A stretch of DNA of 64,000 nucleotides, taken from contig JAIXYT010000047.1 in assembly GCA_027490095.1 (NCBI GenBank), positions 1-64,000 on the forward strand, written 5' to 3'. Below are positions 1 through 7,531 of this stretch, piece by piece (the first letter of the stretch is position 1; every line of letters starts with the position of its first letter). Position numbers and translations under genes: made by a program. The notes below the pieces were generated by a model, which was not told where the DNA came from, searched no databases, and saw only the letters and a program-made list of their open reading frames with translations. Source of the stretch: Sphingomonadales bacterium (lineage in GTDB: Bacteria; Pseudomonadota; Alphaproteobacteria; Sphingomonadales; Sphingomonadaceae).

Positions 1-2
1 AC

Positions 3-740
3 GACCCGGAGCATCTGAACCAGCTGCTGTCCGAACTGGACCCGGCGCGGCCCAAGCTGGTCGCCTTCGAGAGCGTCTATTCGATGGACGGCGACATCGC
101 CCCCATCGCCGAGATCCTCGACGTCTGCGAGGCGCATGGCGCGATGAGCTACCTCGACGAGGTGCATGCGGTCGGGCTCTATGGCCCGCGCGGCGGCGGC
201 ATCGCCGAGCGCGAGGGCCTGATGGACCGGCTGACGGTCATCGAGGGCACGCTGGGCAAGGCCTTCGGCGTCGTTGGCGGCTATATCGCAGCCTCGGACT
301 CCATCGTCGACTTCGTGCGCAGCTTTGCCTCGGGCTTCATCTTCACCACCGCACTGCCGCCCTCCATCGCGGCGGGTGCACTGGCGAGCGTGCAGCATCT
401 GAAGGCATCCAGCGCCGAGCGGCAGGGCCACCAGGCCGCGGTTGCCAAGGTGCGGCGCCGGCTCGAGGCTCTGGGCATCCCGATGATGGACAATGACAGC
501 CACATCATCCCGGTGATGGTGGGCAATGCGCATCACGCCAAGCTGATCTCGGACCGGCTGCTCAACGACCATGGCATCTATGTGCAGCCGATCAACTATC
601 CGACGGTGCCCAAGGGGACCGAGCGTCTGCGCATCACGCCGAGCCCGGTGCACACCGACGGCGACATCGACCGGCTTGTCCGCGCGCTGTCCGACATCTG
701 GTCGGAATGCGAGCTGGCGCGCCGTGAGATGGCCGCCTGA
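3..740 (+). CDS. hemA: 5-aminolevulinate synthase, 3' part (5' end outside window)
   Basis: This is the C-terminal 245 residues of the PLP-dependent enzyme that condenses glycine with succinyl-CoA to 5-aminolevulinate, the first committed step of tetrapyrrole synthesis in alphaproteobacteria. The reading frame is open from base 3, so only the 5' end is missing. Visible family marks are the [12 protein letters not shown] segment with the Asp that contacts the PLP pyridine nitrogen, the PLP-binding Lys in GTLGKAFG (codon 258-260), and the C-terminal [19 protein letters not shown] block. Its position next to bchI/bchD fits supply of precursor for bacteriochlorophyll. The stop codon lies in the first unit of a 17-bp tandem repeat. 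KBL (2-amino-3-ketobutyrate CoA ligase) is the close paralogue, but the motifs and context favour ALAS. Confidence 0.95.
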   Translation, partial: DPEHLNQLLSELDPARPKLVAFESVYSMDGDIAPIAEILDVCEAHGAMSYLDEVHAVGLYGPRGGGIAEREGLMDRLTVIEGTLGKAFGVVGGYIAASDSIVDFVRSFASGFIFTTALPPSIAAGALASVQHLKASSAERQGHQAAVAKVRRRLEALGIPMMDNDSHIIPVMVGNAHHAKLISDRLLNDHGIYVQPINYPTVPKGTERLRITPSPVHTDGDIDRLVRALSDIWSECELARREMAA

Positions 741-782
741 CGGCAGCGGGCGCCTGACGGCAGCGGGCGCCTGATGGCAGCG
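734..782. repeat. 2.9 copies of a 17-bp tandem repeat at the hemA 3' end
   Basis: The unit CGCCTGACGGCAGCGGG occurs at 734-750 and 751-767, with a third, slightly diverged and shortened copy at 768-782 (T for C at one position). Every copy carries an in-register CCTGA, and the first provides the hemA stop codon. The array fills almost all of the 48 bp between hemA and the convergent tspO gene. Slippage during replication is the simplest origin, and no function is evident. Confidence 0.9.
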
Positions 783-788
783 TGACGC

Positions 789-1265
789 TCAGCGGGCCCC
801 GAACGGCCTGTTGAGCTTCACGATCTTCCAGTTGAGGCCGGCCGCGAAGCTGACCCACGAAATGTAGGGGACGAGCAGCCATGCCGCACGTTCCGACAGG
901 GGGGCCGTGATCAGGATGAGGGCGAGGATCGAGAGCCAGAAGGGCACGATCTCGATGAGCGCCCAGTCCGGACGCTTCAGCTTGAAGAAGAGCGGGCTCC
1001 ACAGGAAATGGAGCACCGCGTTGGTTCCGAAGGCGAGGACGACCGTGGTGCGCGTGGCCGCATCGGGGGCTGCAACCCAGGCCAGCGCCGCGGCATATGC
1101 CCAGGCGCCCAGGATCAGGGTCCAGGCCGGGCCGAACAGCCAGTCGGGCGGCTGCAGCCGGGGCTTGGTGAGGTTGCGGTACCAGGGGCCGATATCCGTG
1201 AGCAGCCCGCCGCCTGCAGCAAGCACCAGTGCCGCGACACCGGCGACGATCAGGGGGATCAGCAT
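789..1265 (-). CDS. tspO: TspO/MBR family membrane protein (tryptophan-rich sensory protein)
   Basis: A 158-residue, five-helix outer/inner-envelope protein of the TspO (peripheral benzodiazepine receptor) family. In Rhodobacter, members bind porphyrins and modulate photosynthesis gene expression. The sequence shows the family pattern: W-Y-LTKP-PPDW-FGPAW near the N-terminus, aromatic-rich helices, and the WSPLFFKLKRPDWALIE loop. The start at 1265 is chosen because AAGGAG sits 6 nt upstream; an upstream in-frame ATG at 1298 lacks one. The gene sits in reverse orientation between hemA and bchI, so it is divergent from bchI and convergent with hemA. That location supports a role in tetrapyrrole handling, but the specific function is inference. 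Confidence 0.92.
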   Translation of the reverse strand: MLIPLIVAGVAALVLAAGGGLLTDIGPWYRNLTKPRLQPPDWLFGPAWTLILGAWAYAAALAWVAAPDAATRTTVVLAFGTNAVLHFLWSPLFFKLKRPDWALIEIVPFWLSILALILITAPLSERAAWLLVPYISWVSFAAGLNWKIVKLNRPFGAR

Positions 1266-1343
1266 GTTACGCTCCTTGAAGGACAGACATACTGCCACGC
1301 GGCGGGATTGCTTGCCCGTTGCTGCCTGCTACACCCTGACGCG

Positions 1344-2357
1344 ATGAAGGCAATCTTTCCTTTTTCCGCAATCGTCGGCCAGGACGAGATGAAGCAGGCG
1401 CTGCTGATCGCAGCGGTGGACGGCCGGATCGGCGGCGTGATGGTGTTCGGCGACCGGGGCACGGGCAAATCGACCGCCGTTCGCGCGCTGGCGAGCCTGC
1501 TGCCGCCGATCGAGGTGCGCGCCGGCTGCCGCTACACCTGCGAGGCGAAGGCCGATGGCCCATGCCCGTTCGACTGCACTGTCGGCACCGGCAAGCCCGT
1601 GCAGAAGGCCGTGCCGTTCGTGGACCTGCCGCTTGGCGCCACGGAGGATCGGGTGGTGGGCGCGCTCGATCTGGAACGCGCGCTTGCAACCGGCGAGAAG
1701 CGCTTCGAGCCCGGGCTGCTGGCGAAGGCGCACCGGGGGTTTCTCTATATCGACGAGGTGAACCTGCTGGAGGACCATCTGGTCGACCTGCTGCTCGATG
1801 TGGCCGCCTCGGGCGAGAATGTGGTGGAGCGCGAGGGTCTTTCGCTGCGGCACCCGGCGCGATTCCTGCTGATCGGCTCGGGCAACCCGGAAGAGGGGGA
1901 ACTCAGGCCCCAGCTGCTCGACCGCTTCGGCCTGTCGGTCGATGTGAAGACTCCTGAGGTGCTGGCCGACCGGATCGAGGTGGTGCGCCGGCGGGACCGC
2001 TTCGATCGCGATCCGCATGGCTTTGTCGCCGACTATTCCGAAGCCGATGCCGCCGTGGTGGCGAAGGTGGCAAAGGCCCGCAAGCGTGCGCCCGATGTTG
2101 TGGTGCCCGACCAGGTGCTGGAGCTTGCCTCGCGGCTGTGCCAGGCGCTGGGGGCGGACGGCCTGCGCGGTGAACTCACGCTGATGCGCGCGGCGCGTGC
2201 GCTGGCCGCGCTGAACGGCAAGAAGACGGTGACACCTGCCCATCTGGCGGCGGTGGCGCCGATGGCGCTGCGGCACCGGCTGCGGCGCAACGTGCTGGAC
2301 GAGACCGGTTCTACGCCGCGCATCGCGCGGGCGATCGCCGAGATCTTCCCGGCATGA
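1344..2357 (+). CDS. bchI: Magnesium chelatase subunit I, AAA+ ATPase
   Basis: BchI (337 aa) is the ATPase of magnesium chelatase. It forms hexameric rings that with BchD drive BchH to insert Mg2+ into protoporphyrin IX. Visible are Walker A GDRGTGKST (about residues 33-41), the Cys-rich insertion CRYTCEAKADGPCPFDC typical of BchI/ChlI, Walker B FLYIDEVNLLEDH, and the GSGNPEEGELRPQLLDRF sensor block. The start at 1344 gives the usual length; the frame continues upstream without family similarity. It overlaps bchD by 4 bp (ATGA), so I and D are translated in coupled fashion. No clear Shine-Dalgarno sequence precedes the start. Confidence 0.97.
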   Translation: MKAIFPFSAIVGQDEMKQALLIAAVDGRIGGVMVFGDRGTGKSTAVRALASLLPPIEVRAGCRYTCEAKADGPCPFDCTVGTGKPVQKAVPFVDLPLGATEDRVVGALDLERALATGEKRFEPGLLAKAHRGFLYIDEVNLLEDHLVDLLLDVAASGENVVEREGLSLRHPARFLLIGSGNPEEGELRPQLLDRFGLSVDVKTPEVLADRIEVVRRRDRFDRDPHGFVADYSEADAAVVAKVAKARKRAPDVVVPDQVLELASRLCQALGADGLRGELTLMRAARALAALNGKKTVTPAHLAAVAPMALRHRLRRNVLDETGSTPRIARAIAEIFPA

Positions 2358-3994
2358 CCGACGCCGAGCTGGCAGCCCGGCTGCTGGCCGAGGACCCCGC
2401 CGGGCTGGGCGGCATCGTGCTGAAGGCACGCGCCGGGCCGATCCGCGACGCCTGGCTTGAGACCCTGGCACAGGCATTTCCGCCCGGAACGCCGATCCGC
2501 CGGATGCCTGTCGGCATTCCCGACGAGCGGCTGCTGGGAGGGCTCGATCTTGCGGCAACGCTGTCCGCCGGCCGCCCTTTGCGCGCCGCCGGTCTGCTGG
2601 TGGAGGCCGATGGCGGCGTGATCGTCGTTCCGATGGCCGAACGGCTGCCGGCCGAAACCGCTGCGCGGCTTGCGCAGGTGCTGGATGCCGGCGAGGTGCC
2701 CGGCCCCGACGGCCAGGCCCCCGCGCGCTTTGCCCTGGTGCTGCTGGACGAGGGCGTTGACGATGAATGCGTGCCGGGGACGTTGGCGGAGCGGCTTGCG
2801 ATCCACCTCGATCTCGACCGGCTGCTGGAGGCCGATGACCTGCCGCCGGCGCCGGCGCCCGCGCCCGCCTATCTTGAAAGCCTGTGCGCGGTTGCCGACG
2901 CGCTGGGCGCGGGTGGCATCCGGGCGGCGCTGCAGGCGGTGAAGGTGGCGCAATCCTCGGCGCGGCTTGCCGGGCGTGCGGTGTCGGAGGCGGATGTGGC
3001 GGCTGCGGTGAGGCTGGTGCTGGCGCCGCGGGCCACGCGCATGCCGGCCGAGGCGGCCGAGCCCGAGGCACCGGAGGAGCAGGCGCCGCCGCCGCCCGAG
3101 AGCAGCAGCGAGGGCCCCGCAAATGAGCCGACCCTGGACGAGCTGACCGAGCTTGCGGTCGAGGTCGCGCGCGCCATGCTGCCGCCCGGAATCCTGGAGG
3201 CGCAGGCCGGCCGGGCGCAACGGGGTGCTGCAAGCGGGCAGGGGGCCGGGCAGATGCGCCAGAGCCCGTCGACCGGGCGGCGCGCCGGTGTGCGGGCAGG
3301 GCGGCTTGGGCGGGGCGCCCGGCTCGATCTCGTCGAGACGCTGAAGGCGGCCGCGCCCTGGCAGCCCGTTCGCCGGCGCGAGCGGCCCGCTGCCACCGGC
3401 GTGCTGGTGCGCCAGGATGATTTCCGCATCCGCAAGCTGGTCCGCCGGGCGCAATCCACGACGATCTTCGTGGTCGACGCCTCGGGCTCGGCGGCGCTTG
3501 CCCGGTTGGGCGAGGCCAAGGGCGCTGTCGAACTGCTGCTTGCCGACAGCTATGTGCGCCGCGACGAGGTGGCGCTGATCGCCTTCCGCGGGGAGGGCGC
3601 CGAGGTGCTGCTGCCGCCGACCCGCTCGCTCGCGCGGGCGAAGCGCGCGCTGCAGGACCTTCCGGGCGGGGGCGGAACCCCGCTTGCCGCCGGGCTGGAG
3701 GCGGCGGCAAAGCTGGGGGTGGCCGTGCAGGCCAAGGGGCGCAGCGTGACGACTGTGGTGCTGACCGACGGGCGCGCCAATGTGGCGCGCGAGAGCGGGC
3801 AGGATCCGATGGTCGACGCCGAGGCAGCCGGCACCGCGATGCGCCTTCTGGGCCTGAAGTCGGTGTTCATCGACACGTCGCCGCGCCCGCGGGGCGAGGG
3901 CGCGCGCCTTGCGGCTGCCATGGGGGCGCGGCTCGTCGCCCTGCCGCGTGCGGATGCCGGTGCGCTCGCCGCCGTGGTGAAGGCTGCCGCATGA
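2354..3994 (+). CDS. bchD: Magnesium chelatase subunit D
   Basis: BchD (546 aa) is the second AAA+ subunit of magnesium chelatase and the platform between BchI and BchH. It has a degenerate N-terminal AAA+ domain (about 1-220), an acidic and proline-rich linker around 230-260 (PEAPEEQAPPPPES), and a C-terminal von Willebrand A domain with a MIDAS motif DASGS near residue 374, followed by TDGRANV around 475. The Walker A of the N-terminal domain is not conserved, as is usual for this subunit. ATGA overlaps join it to bchI upstream and bchO downstream, giving one bchIDO operon. Confidence 0.96.
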   Translation: MTDAELAARLLAEDPAGLGGIVLKARAGPIRDAWLETLAQAFPPGTPIRRMPVGIPDERLLGGLDLAATLSAGRPLRAAGLLVEADGGVIVVPMAERLPAETAARLAQVLDAGEVPGPDGQAPARFALVLLDEGVDDECVPGTLAERLAIHLDLDRLLEADDLPPAPAPAPAYLESLCAVADALGAGGIRAALQAVKVAQSSARLAGRAVSEADVAAAVRLVLAPRATRMPAEAAEPEAPEEQAPPPPESSSEGPANEPTLDELTELAVEVARAMLPPGILEAQAGRAQRGAASGQGAGQMRQSPSTGRRAGVRAGRLGRGARLDLVETLKAAAPWQPVRRRERPAATGVLVRQDDFRIRKLVRRAQSTTIFVVDASGSAALARLGEAKGAVELLLADSYVRRDEVALIAFRGEGAEVLLPPTRSLARAKRALQDLPGGGGTPLAAGLEAAAKLGVAVQAKGRSVTTVVLTDGRANVARESGQDPMVDAEAAGTAMRLLGLKSVFIDTSPRPRGEGARLAAAMGARLVALPRADAGALAAVVKAAA

Positions 3995-4872
3995 GCATGC
4001 TCGACTGGGCGAAGGATGGGGCGGACTGGCCGAACCGGGCGCTGAGCCGGTTCGTCGAGGCGGGGCGCGTGCGCTGGCATGTGCAGGAGGAGGGAGAGGG
4101 GCCGACCATCCTGCTGCTGCACGGCACCGGGGCATCGACCCACAGCTGGCGGAACCTCTGGCCGTTGCTGCGGCCCCACGGCCGGCTGATCGCGATGGAC
4201 CTGCCGGGGCACGGCTTCACGTCGCGGCCCGCCGACCTGTCGCTCGACGGCATGGCGGATGCCGTGGCGACGCTTGTCGAGGTGCTGGGCGCACCGCCCG
4301 ACATCATGATCGGGCACAGCGCAGGTGCTGCGGTTGCTGCGCGCATGGCGCTGGACGGGCGGGTCTCGCCGCGGCTGCTGGTGGGGATCGGGGGCGCGCT
4401 GGAGCCCTTTCCCGGGCCGGCCGCCTTCCTGTTTCCGCAGATGGCAAAGCTATTGTTTCTCAACCCCCTGGCGCCGCAAATTTTCACGATGACTGCGGGA
4501 ATGCCGGGCGAGGCGAAGCGCTTTCTTGCGCGCTCGACGGGTTCGCGAATCGATGCGGACACCGCGCGCTACTATGGCCGGCTGTTCCGCAACCGGGCCC
4601 ATGTCGCCTCGACGCTGGGCATGATGGCGAGCTGGGACCTGGTGCCGCTGGCGCGCGACATTCCGCGCCTTTCGGCCGAGCTGCTGCTGCTGCATGGAAC
4701 CGAGGACAAGGCGGTGCCGCCGCGGGTGTCGGAAGAGGTGGCTGCGCGCGCCGGCAAGGCACGCGCCGTCATGTTGCCGGGGCTGGGGCACCTGCCGCAT
4801 GAGGAAGACGCCGCTGCCGTTGCGCAACCGCTGGTCGAAGCGATTCGGCATCTGGGTTTGGAGAGGGTCTGA
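3991..4872 (+). CDS. bchO: BchO, alpha/beta hydrolase associated with Mg chelatase
   Basis: A 293-residue alpha/beta-fold protein of the BchO family, found with bchID in purple bacteria; its exact reaction is unproven, though a role in Mg-chelation is assumed from linkage. The fold marks are LLLHGTGASTHSW (oxyanion HG), the nucleophile elbow GHSAGAA (Ser near residue 110), LLLHGTEDKAVP near the acid residue, and the C-terminal His in GLGHLPHEED. The gene overlaps bchD by 4 bp, and its TGA shares one base with the ATG of the following small gene (TGATG). Confidence 0.93.
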   Translation: MSMLDWAKDGADWPNRALSRFVEAGRVRWHVQEEGEGPTILLLHGTGASTHSWRNLWPLLRPHGRLIAMDLPGHGFTSRPADLSLDGMADAVATLVEVLGAPPDIMIGHSAGAAVAARMALDGRVSPRLLVGIGGALEPFPGPAAFLFPQMAKLLFLNPLAPQIFTMTAGMPGEAKRFLARSTGSRIDADTARYYGRLFRNRAHVASTLGMMASWDLVPLARDIPRLSAELLLLHGTEDKAVPPRVSEEVAARAGKARAVMLPGLGHLPHEEDAAAVAQPLVEAIRHLGLERV

Positions 4873-5027
4873 TGGAAGGGAAAACGCTGGCGCTCATCGA
4901 GATGCTGGCCTTCACCGGGATCGCGCTCGGGATCGGCCTATGGCAGCTGTGGAGCATCAACCGGACGCTGAAGAAGACGCGGGCCGAAGAGGCGGAGCGC
5001 AGCGCGCGGGAGACGGGCGAAGGCTGA
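4872..5027 (+). CDS. Small single-pass membrane protein coupled to bchO
   Basis: A 51-residue open frame whose ATG shares one base with the bchO stop codon (TGATG), a strong sign of coupled translation. The peptide has an acidic N-terminus (MEGKT), one hydrophobic segment about residues 6-27 (LALIEMLAFTGIALGIGLWQ), and a charged coiled tail of about 24 residues rich in Lys, Arg and Glu (RTLKKTRAEEAERSARE). This is the layout of a small bitopic inner-membrane protein with a cytoplasmic tail. It ends 15 bp before the convergent crtC stop. I do not recognise a named family; linkage suggests a helper for Mg-chelatase/BchO at the membrane, which is inference. Confidence 0.75.
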   Translation: MEGKTLALIEMLAFTGIALGIGLWQLWSINRTLKKTRAEEAERSARETGEG

Positions 5028-5042
5028 GCGCCGTGGCGTGCC

Positions 5043-6194
5043 TCAGCCCGGCCTTCGGGGCATCCGGAACGGCAGCATGAACTGCACCGGCGGGCTGATG
5101 AAGCGGGTGAGGGACAGGCTTTCGTGCACGGCGAGCGCGCTGTGGCCGTCGATCCGCGTCTCGGCGGCGGAGCGCGAATAGAAGGGCGTGTCCTCCCAGG
5201 TCTTCAGCACCCGCGCCGGGCCTTCGCTGCGAATCGCGCGCGGCATCAGCCAGTTGGTCGTCCGGAGCTTCGCCAGAGCCGGCGTCTCCCGGGGCGTCAG
5301 TCGGCCTTCACGGTCGATGCCCAGCGAAAGGGCGAACTGGCTGCCGTCGGTGCGCGTGCCTTCGTAGAAGACGGCGGCGCCGCCCGGCACATGGTGGCGG
5401 GACCATTGCCAGGTGCGGAAGCCCTTCTCCATCGGTTCGCTGCCGAAATTGCTGTCGACATAGGCGTCGCCCGTCCAGGCGATCCCGGGGCGTTCGAACG
5501 CGACCTCGATCCGGGCGCGTGCAGCGATCGGGTGCCAGCGGTGCCGTCCGTCGGGGTCGAGCGGAAAGCTCTGCGAGACAAGGGCCTCCGGATGAATGCG
5601 GATCCGCCCGCGAACCGGCTCACCGAAGACCGCGCCGCGCTCCTCGATGGCAAGCGACAGGCAGCCGCCGTCCCAGTCGATGTGGGACGGGCCCACCCGG
5701 AAATGGTTCGCCGATCGGTCGAGGGCGCGGTGGCCGCGTTCCGTCATGGCCCAGCGCCGCTTGCGGCCATAGAGCGCGACGTTGATCGCGACATGGTCTT
5801 CCGGCTGTGTCTTGCCCGAGAGCACATAATAGGGCGAGAAGACGGAGCCGACGAAGGCGATGATGGTGAGGCCATAGGCCCCGCAGTCGGACATCGCGTC
5901 GATGTACCACCAGGCATATCCGCCCCGGGGGACCTCCACGTCGAAGCGAGGACCCGTCCGCGTGCAGGCGGTGTGGGGAAAGCCTTCGCCCGGGCGGATG
6001 GTCCTCACCGGGTCGCTGAGGCTTCGGTTCGCGGGCGGAAGCCGTCCGCCGACCCGGGCGAGCGCGGTCCACAAGGGCGGCAGCTCTTCCAGCGGGACAT
6101 GCGGCCGGCGTGGCGCCGGGGCATTGGCCCGCCGGTCCTCCATTGGAGCCAGCGCTCGAAGAAGAGGCGGCAAGTCATTGAAGTCATTCCGCAT
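5043..6194 (-). CDS. crtC: Carotenoid 1,2-hydratase (hydroxyneurosporene synthase)
   Basis: CrtC (383 aa) hydrates the terminal 1,2 double bond of acyclic carotenoids (neurosporene/lycopene) in the spheroidene or spirilloxanthin branch. Visible family features are GYAWWYIDAMSDCGAYGLTIIAF, the VFSPYYVLSG segment, AINVALYG, and DAYVDSNFGSEPMEKGFRTWQW. The start at 6194 has GGAG nine bases upstream. An upstream ATG at 6257 would overlap the likely promoter (TATGCT at 6258-6253 reverse) and the PpsR-type palindrome, so I reject it. The gene is divergent from crtF; crtD, which often accompanies crtC, is absent here. Confidence 0.93.
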   Translation of the reverse strand: MRNDFNDLPPLLRALAPMEDRRANAPAPRRPHVPLEELPPLWTALARVGGRLPPANRSLSDPVRTIRPGEGFPHTACTRTGPRFDVEVPRGGYAWWYIDAMSDCGAYGLTIIAFVGSVFSPYYVLSGKTQPEDHVAINVALYGRKRRWAMTERGHRALDRSANHFRVGPSHIDWDGGCLSLAIEERGAVFGEPVRGRIRIHPEALVSQSFPLDPDGRHRWHPIAARARIEVAFERPGIAWTGDAYVDSNFGSEPMEKGFRTWQWSRHHVPGGAAVFYEGTRTDGSQFALSLGIDREGRLTPRETPALAKLRTTNWLMPRAIRSEGPARVLKTWEDTPFYSRSAAETRIDGHSALAVHESLSLTRFISPPVQFMLPFRMPRRPG

Positions 6195-6258
6195 CAACAG
6201 GCTCCGCCAGACGTGCCACGCGGCCGGGACAGGCCCGCGTTGACAGCAAGGTAGCATA

Positions 6259-6276
6259 TGTCCAGACTGCTTGACA
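6259..6276. promoter_or_regulatory. PpsR/CrtJ-type palindrome between crtC and crtF
   Basis: A perfect TGT-N12-ACA site (TGTCCAGACTGCTTGACA) lies in the 119-bp divergent region. This matches the operator consensus of PpsR/CrtJ, the oxygen- and light-responsive repressor of photosynthesis genes. On the crtC strand a TATGCT element (6258-6253) directly abuts the site. On the crtF strand the site contains TTGACA (6271-6276). Binding could therefore repress both genes. Confidence 0.75.
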
Positions 6277-6313
6277 CCAGAAGATCATGCGATCCTGGAC
6301 ACGGAAGGTCGAT

Positions 6314-7414
6314 ATGCAATCTGGCTGGGGGACAGGCTGGCGCGAGGCATGGATCCGGCGCCGCAACAGCTGGTTGTCCGATCCCCGCTTCCATCGATTC
6401 GCCTGGGCCTTTCCGCCGTTTCGCCCCATCTCCCGCAATCGCGCGGATGCCCTGTTCGGGCTGGTTACCGGCTTCACCTTTTCCCAGCTGATCGCCGCCG
6501 GGGTCGAGGTCGGCCTGTTCCACGCGCTTGCCAGGGGTCCGCTTACGGCCGGCGATGTCGCCCGGACAGCAGACCTGTCGCCGCAGGCGGCTGAGGACCT
6601 GCTGGAGGGCCTGTCTGCCATCGGCATGGCCGAGCGCCTGGCGGCCGGCCGTTATGCGCTGGGCGTGCATGGCGCCGCCTTCGTCGCCGATCCGGGGCTG
6701 GAGGCGATGGTCAGGCACAACCAGCTCTTTTACGCTGATCTTGCCGATCCGCTGGCCCTGTTGCGCACGCGCGGCGGCGGCCAGGTGGCCGCCTATTGGC
6801 CCTATGCGCAGGATCGGCCCGACGGCGAGGCGGATGCCTATTCCGAGCTGATGGCGGCCTCGCAGCCGGCCGTCGCCGAAGCGGTGCTGGCCGCCTTCGA
6901 TTTCGCCGGGGTCGGAACGCTGATGGACGTCGGCGGCGGGGAAGGGGCCTTCATCGAGGCCGTGCACCGGGCCCACCCGGGGCTGGGGCTGATGCTGTTC
7001 GACTTGCCGCAGGTTGCAGCCCGTGCGACGGCCCGGGTCGGGGCCTTTGCGAAGGTGCATTCGGGAATCGCGCCGGCAGACCCGCTGCCGGCCGGCGCGG
7101 ACTGCGTTTCGCTTGTCCGGGTGGTCCACGACCATGACGACGAGATGATTTTGGCACTGTTTGATCGAATTCATACGGCCCTCCCGAAAGGGGGGCGAAT
7201 TCTCATAGCCGAGCCGATGGCAGGCCCGGCCGGAGCGGGCGCTCTGGGGGACGTGTATTTCCGCCTTTACATGCGGGCGATGGGGCGCGGGAGGCCCCGC
7301 AGCCCGGCCGAATTGATGTCCATGCTGCAGTCCCGCGGGTTCGGGCAGCTGCAGCAGATTCCGACCCGGAATCCGTTCGCGGCGCAGCTTGTGACAGGCC
7401 GGCGCGACGGCTGA
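6314..7414 (+). CDS. crtF: Demethylspheroidene-type O-methyltransferase
   Basis: CrtF (366 aa) methylates the 1-hydroxyl of acyclic carotenoids using S-adenosylmethionine. An N-terminal winged-helix dimerisation domain (about 35-110, with FTFSQLIAAGVEVGLFHAL) precedes a Rossmann methyltransferase domain with the SAM motif DVGGGEGAF near 207-215 and the VRVVHDHDDE block with the catalytic His region. The start at 6314 is set by GGAAGG five bases upstream; an ATG at 6287 lacks one. It is the first gene before bchCXYZ, the usual crtF-bchC order in purple bacteria. A BchU-like C-20 methyltransferase is the nearest alternative family, but the context favours CrtF. Confidence 0.9.
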   Translation: MQSGWGTGWREAWIRRRNSWLSDPRFHRFAWAFPPFRPISRNRADALFGLVTGFTFSQLIAAGVEVGLFHALARGPLTAGDVARTADLSPQAAEDLLEGLSAIGMAERLAAGRYALGVHGAAFVADPGLEAMVRHNQLFYADLADPLALLRTRGGGQVAAYWPYAQDRPDGEADAYSELMAASQPAVAEAVLAAFDFAGVGTLMDVGGGEGAFIEAVHRAHPGLGLMLFDLPQVAARATARVGAFAKVHSGIAPADPLPAGADCVSLVRVVHDHDDEMILALFDRIHTALPKGGRILIAEPMAGPAGAGALGDVYFRLYMRAMGRGRPRSPAELMSMLQSRGFGQLQQIPTRNPFAAQLVTGRRDG

Positions 7415-7416
7415 CC

Positions 7417-7434
7417 TGTCAATTCAAGTTGACA
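7417..7434. promoter_or_regulatory. PpsR/CrtJ-type palindrome 1 upstream of bchC
   Basis: TGTCAATTCAAGTTGACA is a perfect TGT-N12-ACA palindrome with extended symmetry (TGTCAA...TTGACA). It begins three bases after the crtF stop codon and covers the -35 hexamer of the bchC promoter. Eight bases separate it from a second copy, the spacing seen for cooperative CrtJ/PpsR binding in Rhodobacter. Confidence 0.85.
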
Positions 7435-7456
7435 TTAGGTCCTGTCAAAATAAAGT
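7429..7456 (+). promoter_or_regulatory. Sigma-70-like promoter for bchC operon
   Basis: TTGACA (7429-7434) and TAAAGT (7451-7456) are separated by 16 bp. The -35 lies in the right half of operator 1 and the -10 inside operator 2, so a bound PpsR pair would block RNA polymerase. Transcription would start near 7463 and give a leader of about 70 nt before the GTG start of bchC. The operon presumably runs through pufC. Confidence 0.7.
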
Positions 7457-7460
7457 GACA
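7443..7460. promoter_or_regulatory. PpsR/CrtJ-type palindrome 2 upstream of bchC
   Basis: TGTCAAAATAAAGTGACA is a second perfect TGT-N12-ACA site, 8 bp after the first (26 bp start to start, about 2.5 helical turns). It overlaps the TAAAGT -10 element. The paired arrangement is the classic bchC control region of purple bacteria. Confidence 0.85.
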
Positions 7461-7531
7461 CCTGCGGATGAAGACCGCCGGGATTCGGGATCAGCCCGAG
7501 CTTCGGCCATCCGTCCGCGGGAGGCGGTAAC

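Noticed and set aside
1329-3710. Very long reverse-strand open frame (793 codons) opposite bchI/bchD
   Set aside because: High-GC shadow of real genes: Arg/Pro/Ala-rich composition with no motifs.
6195-6257. Longer crtC start at 6257
   Set aside because: It would overlap the -10 element and PpsR site; 6194 has a ribosome-binding site.
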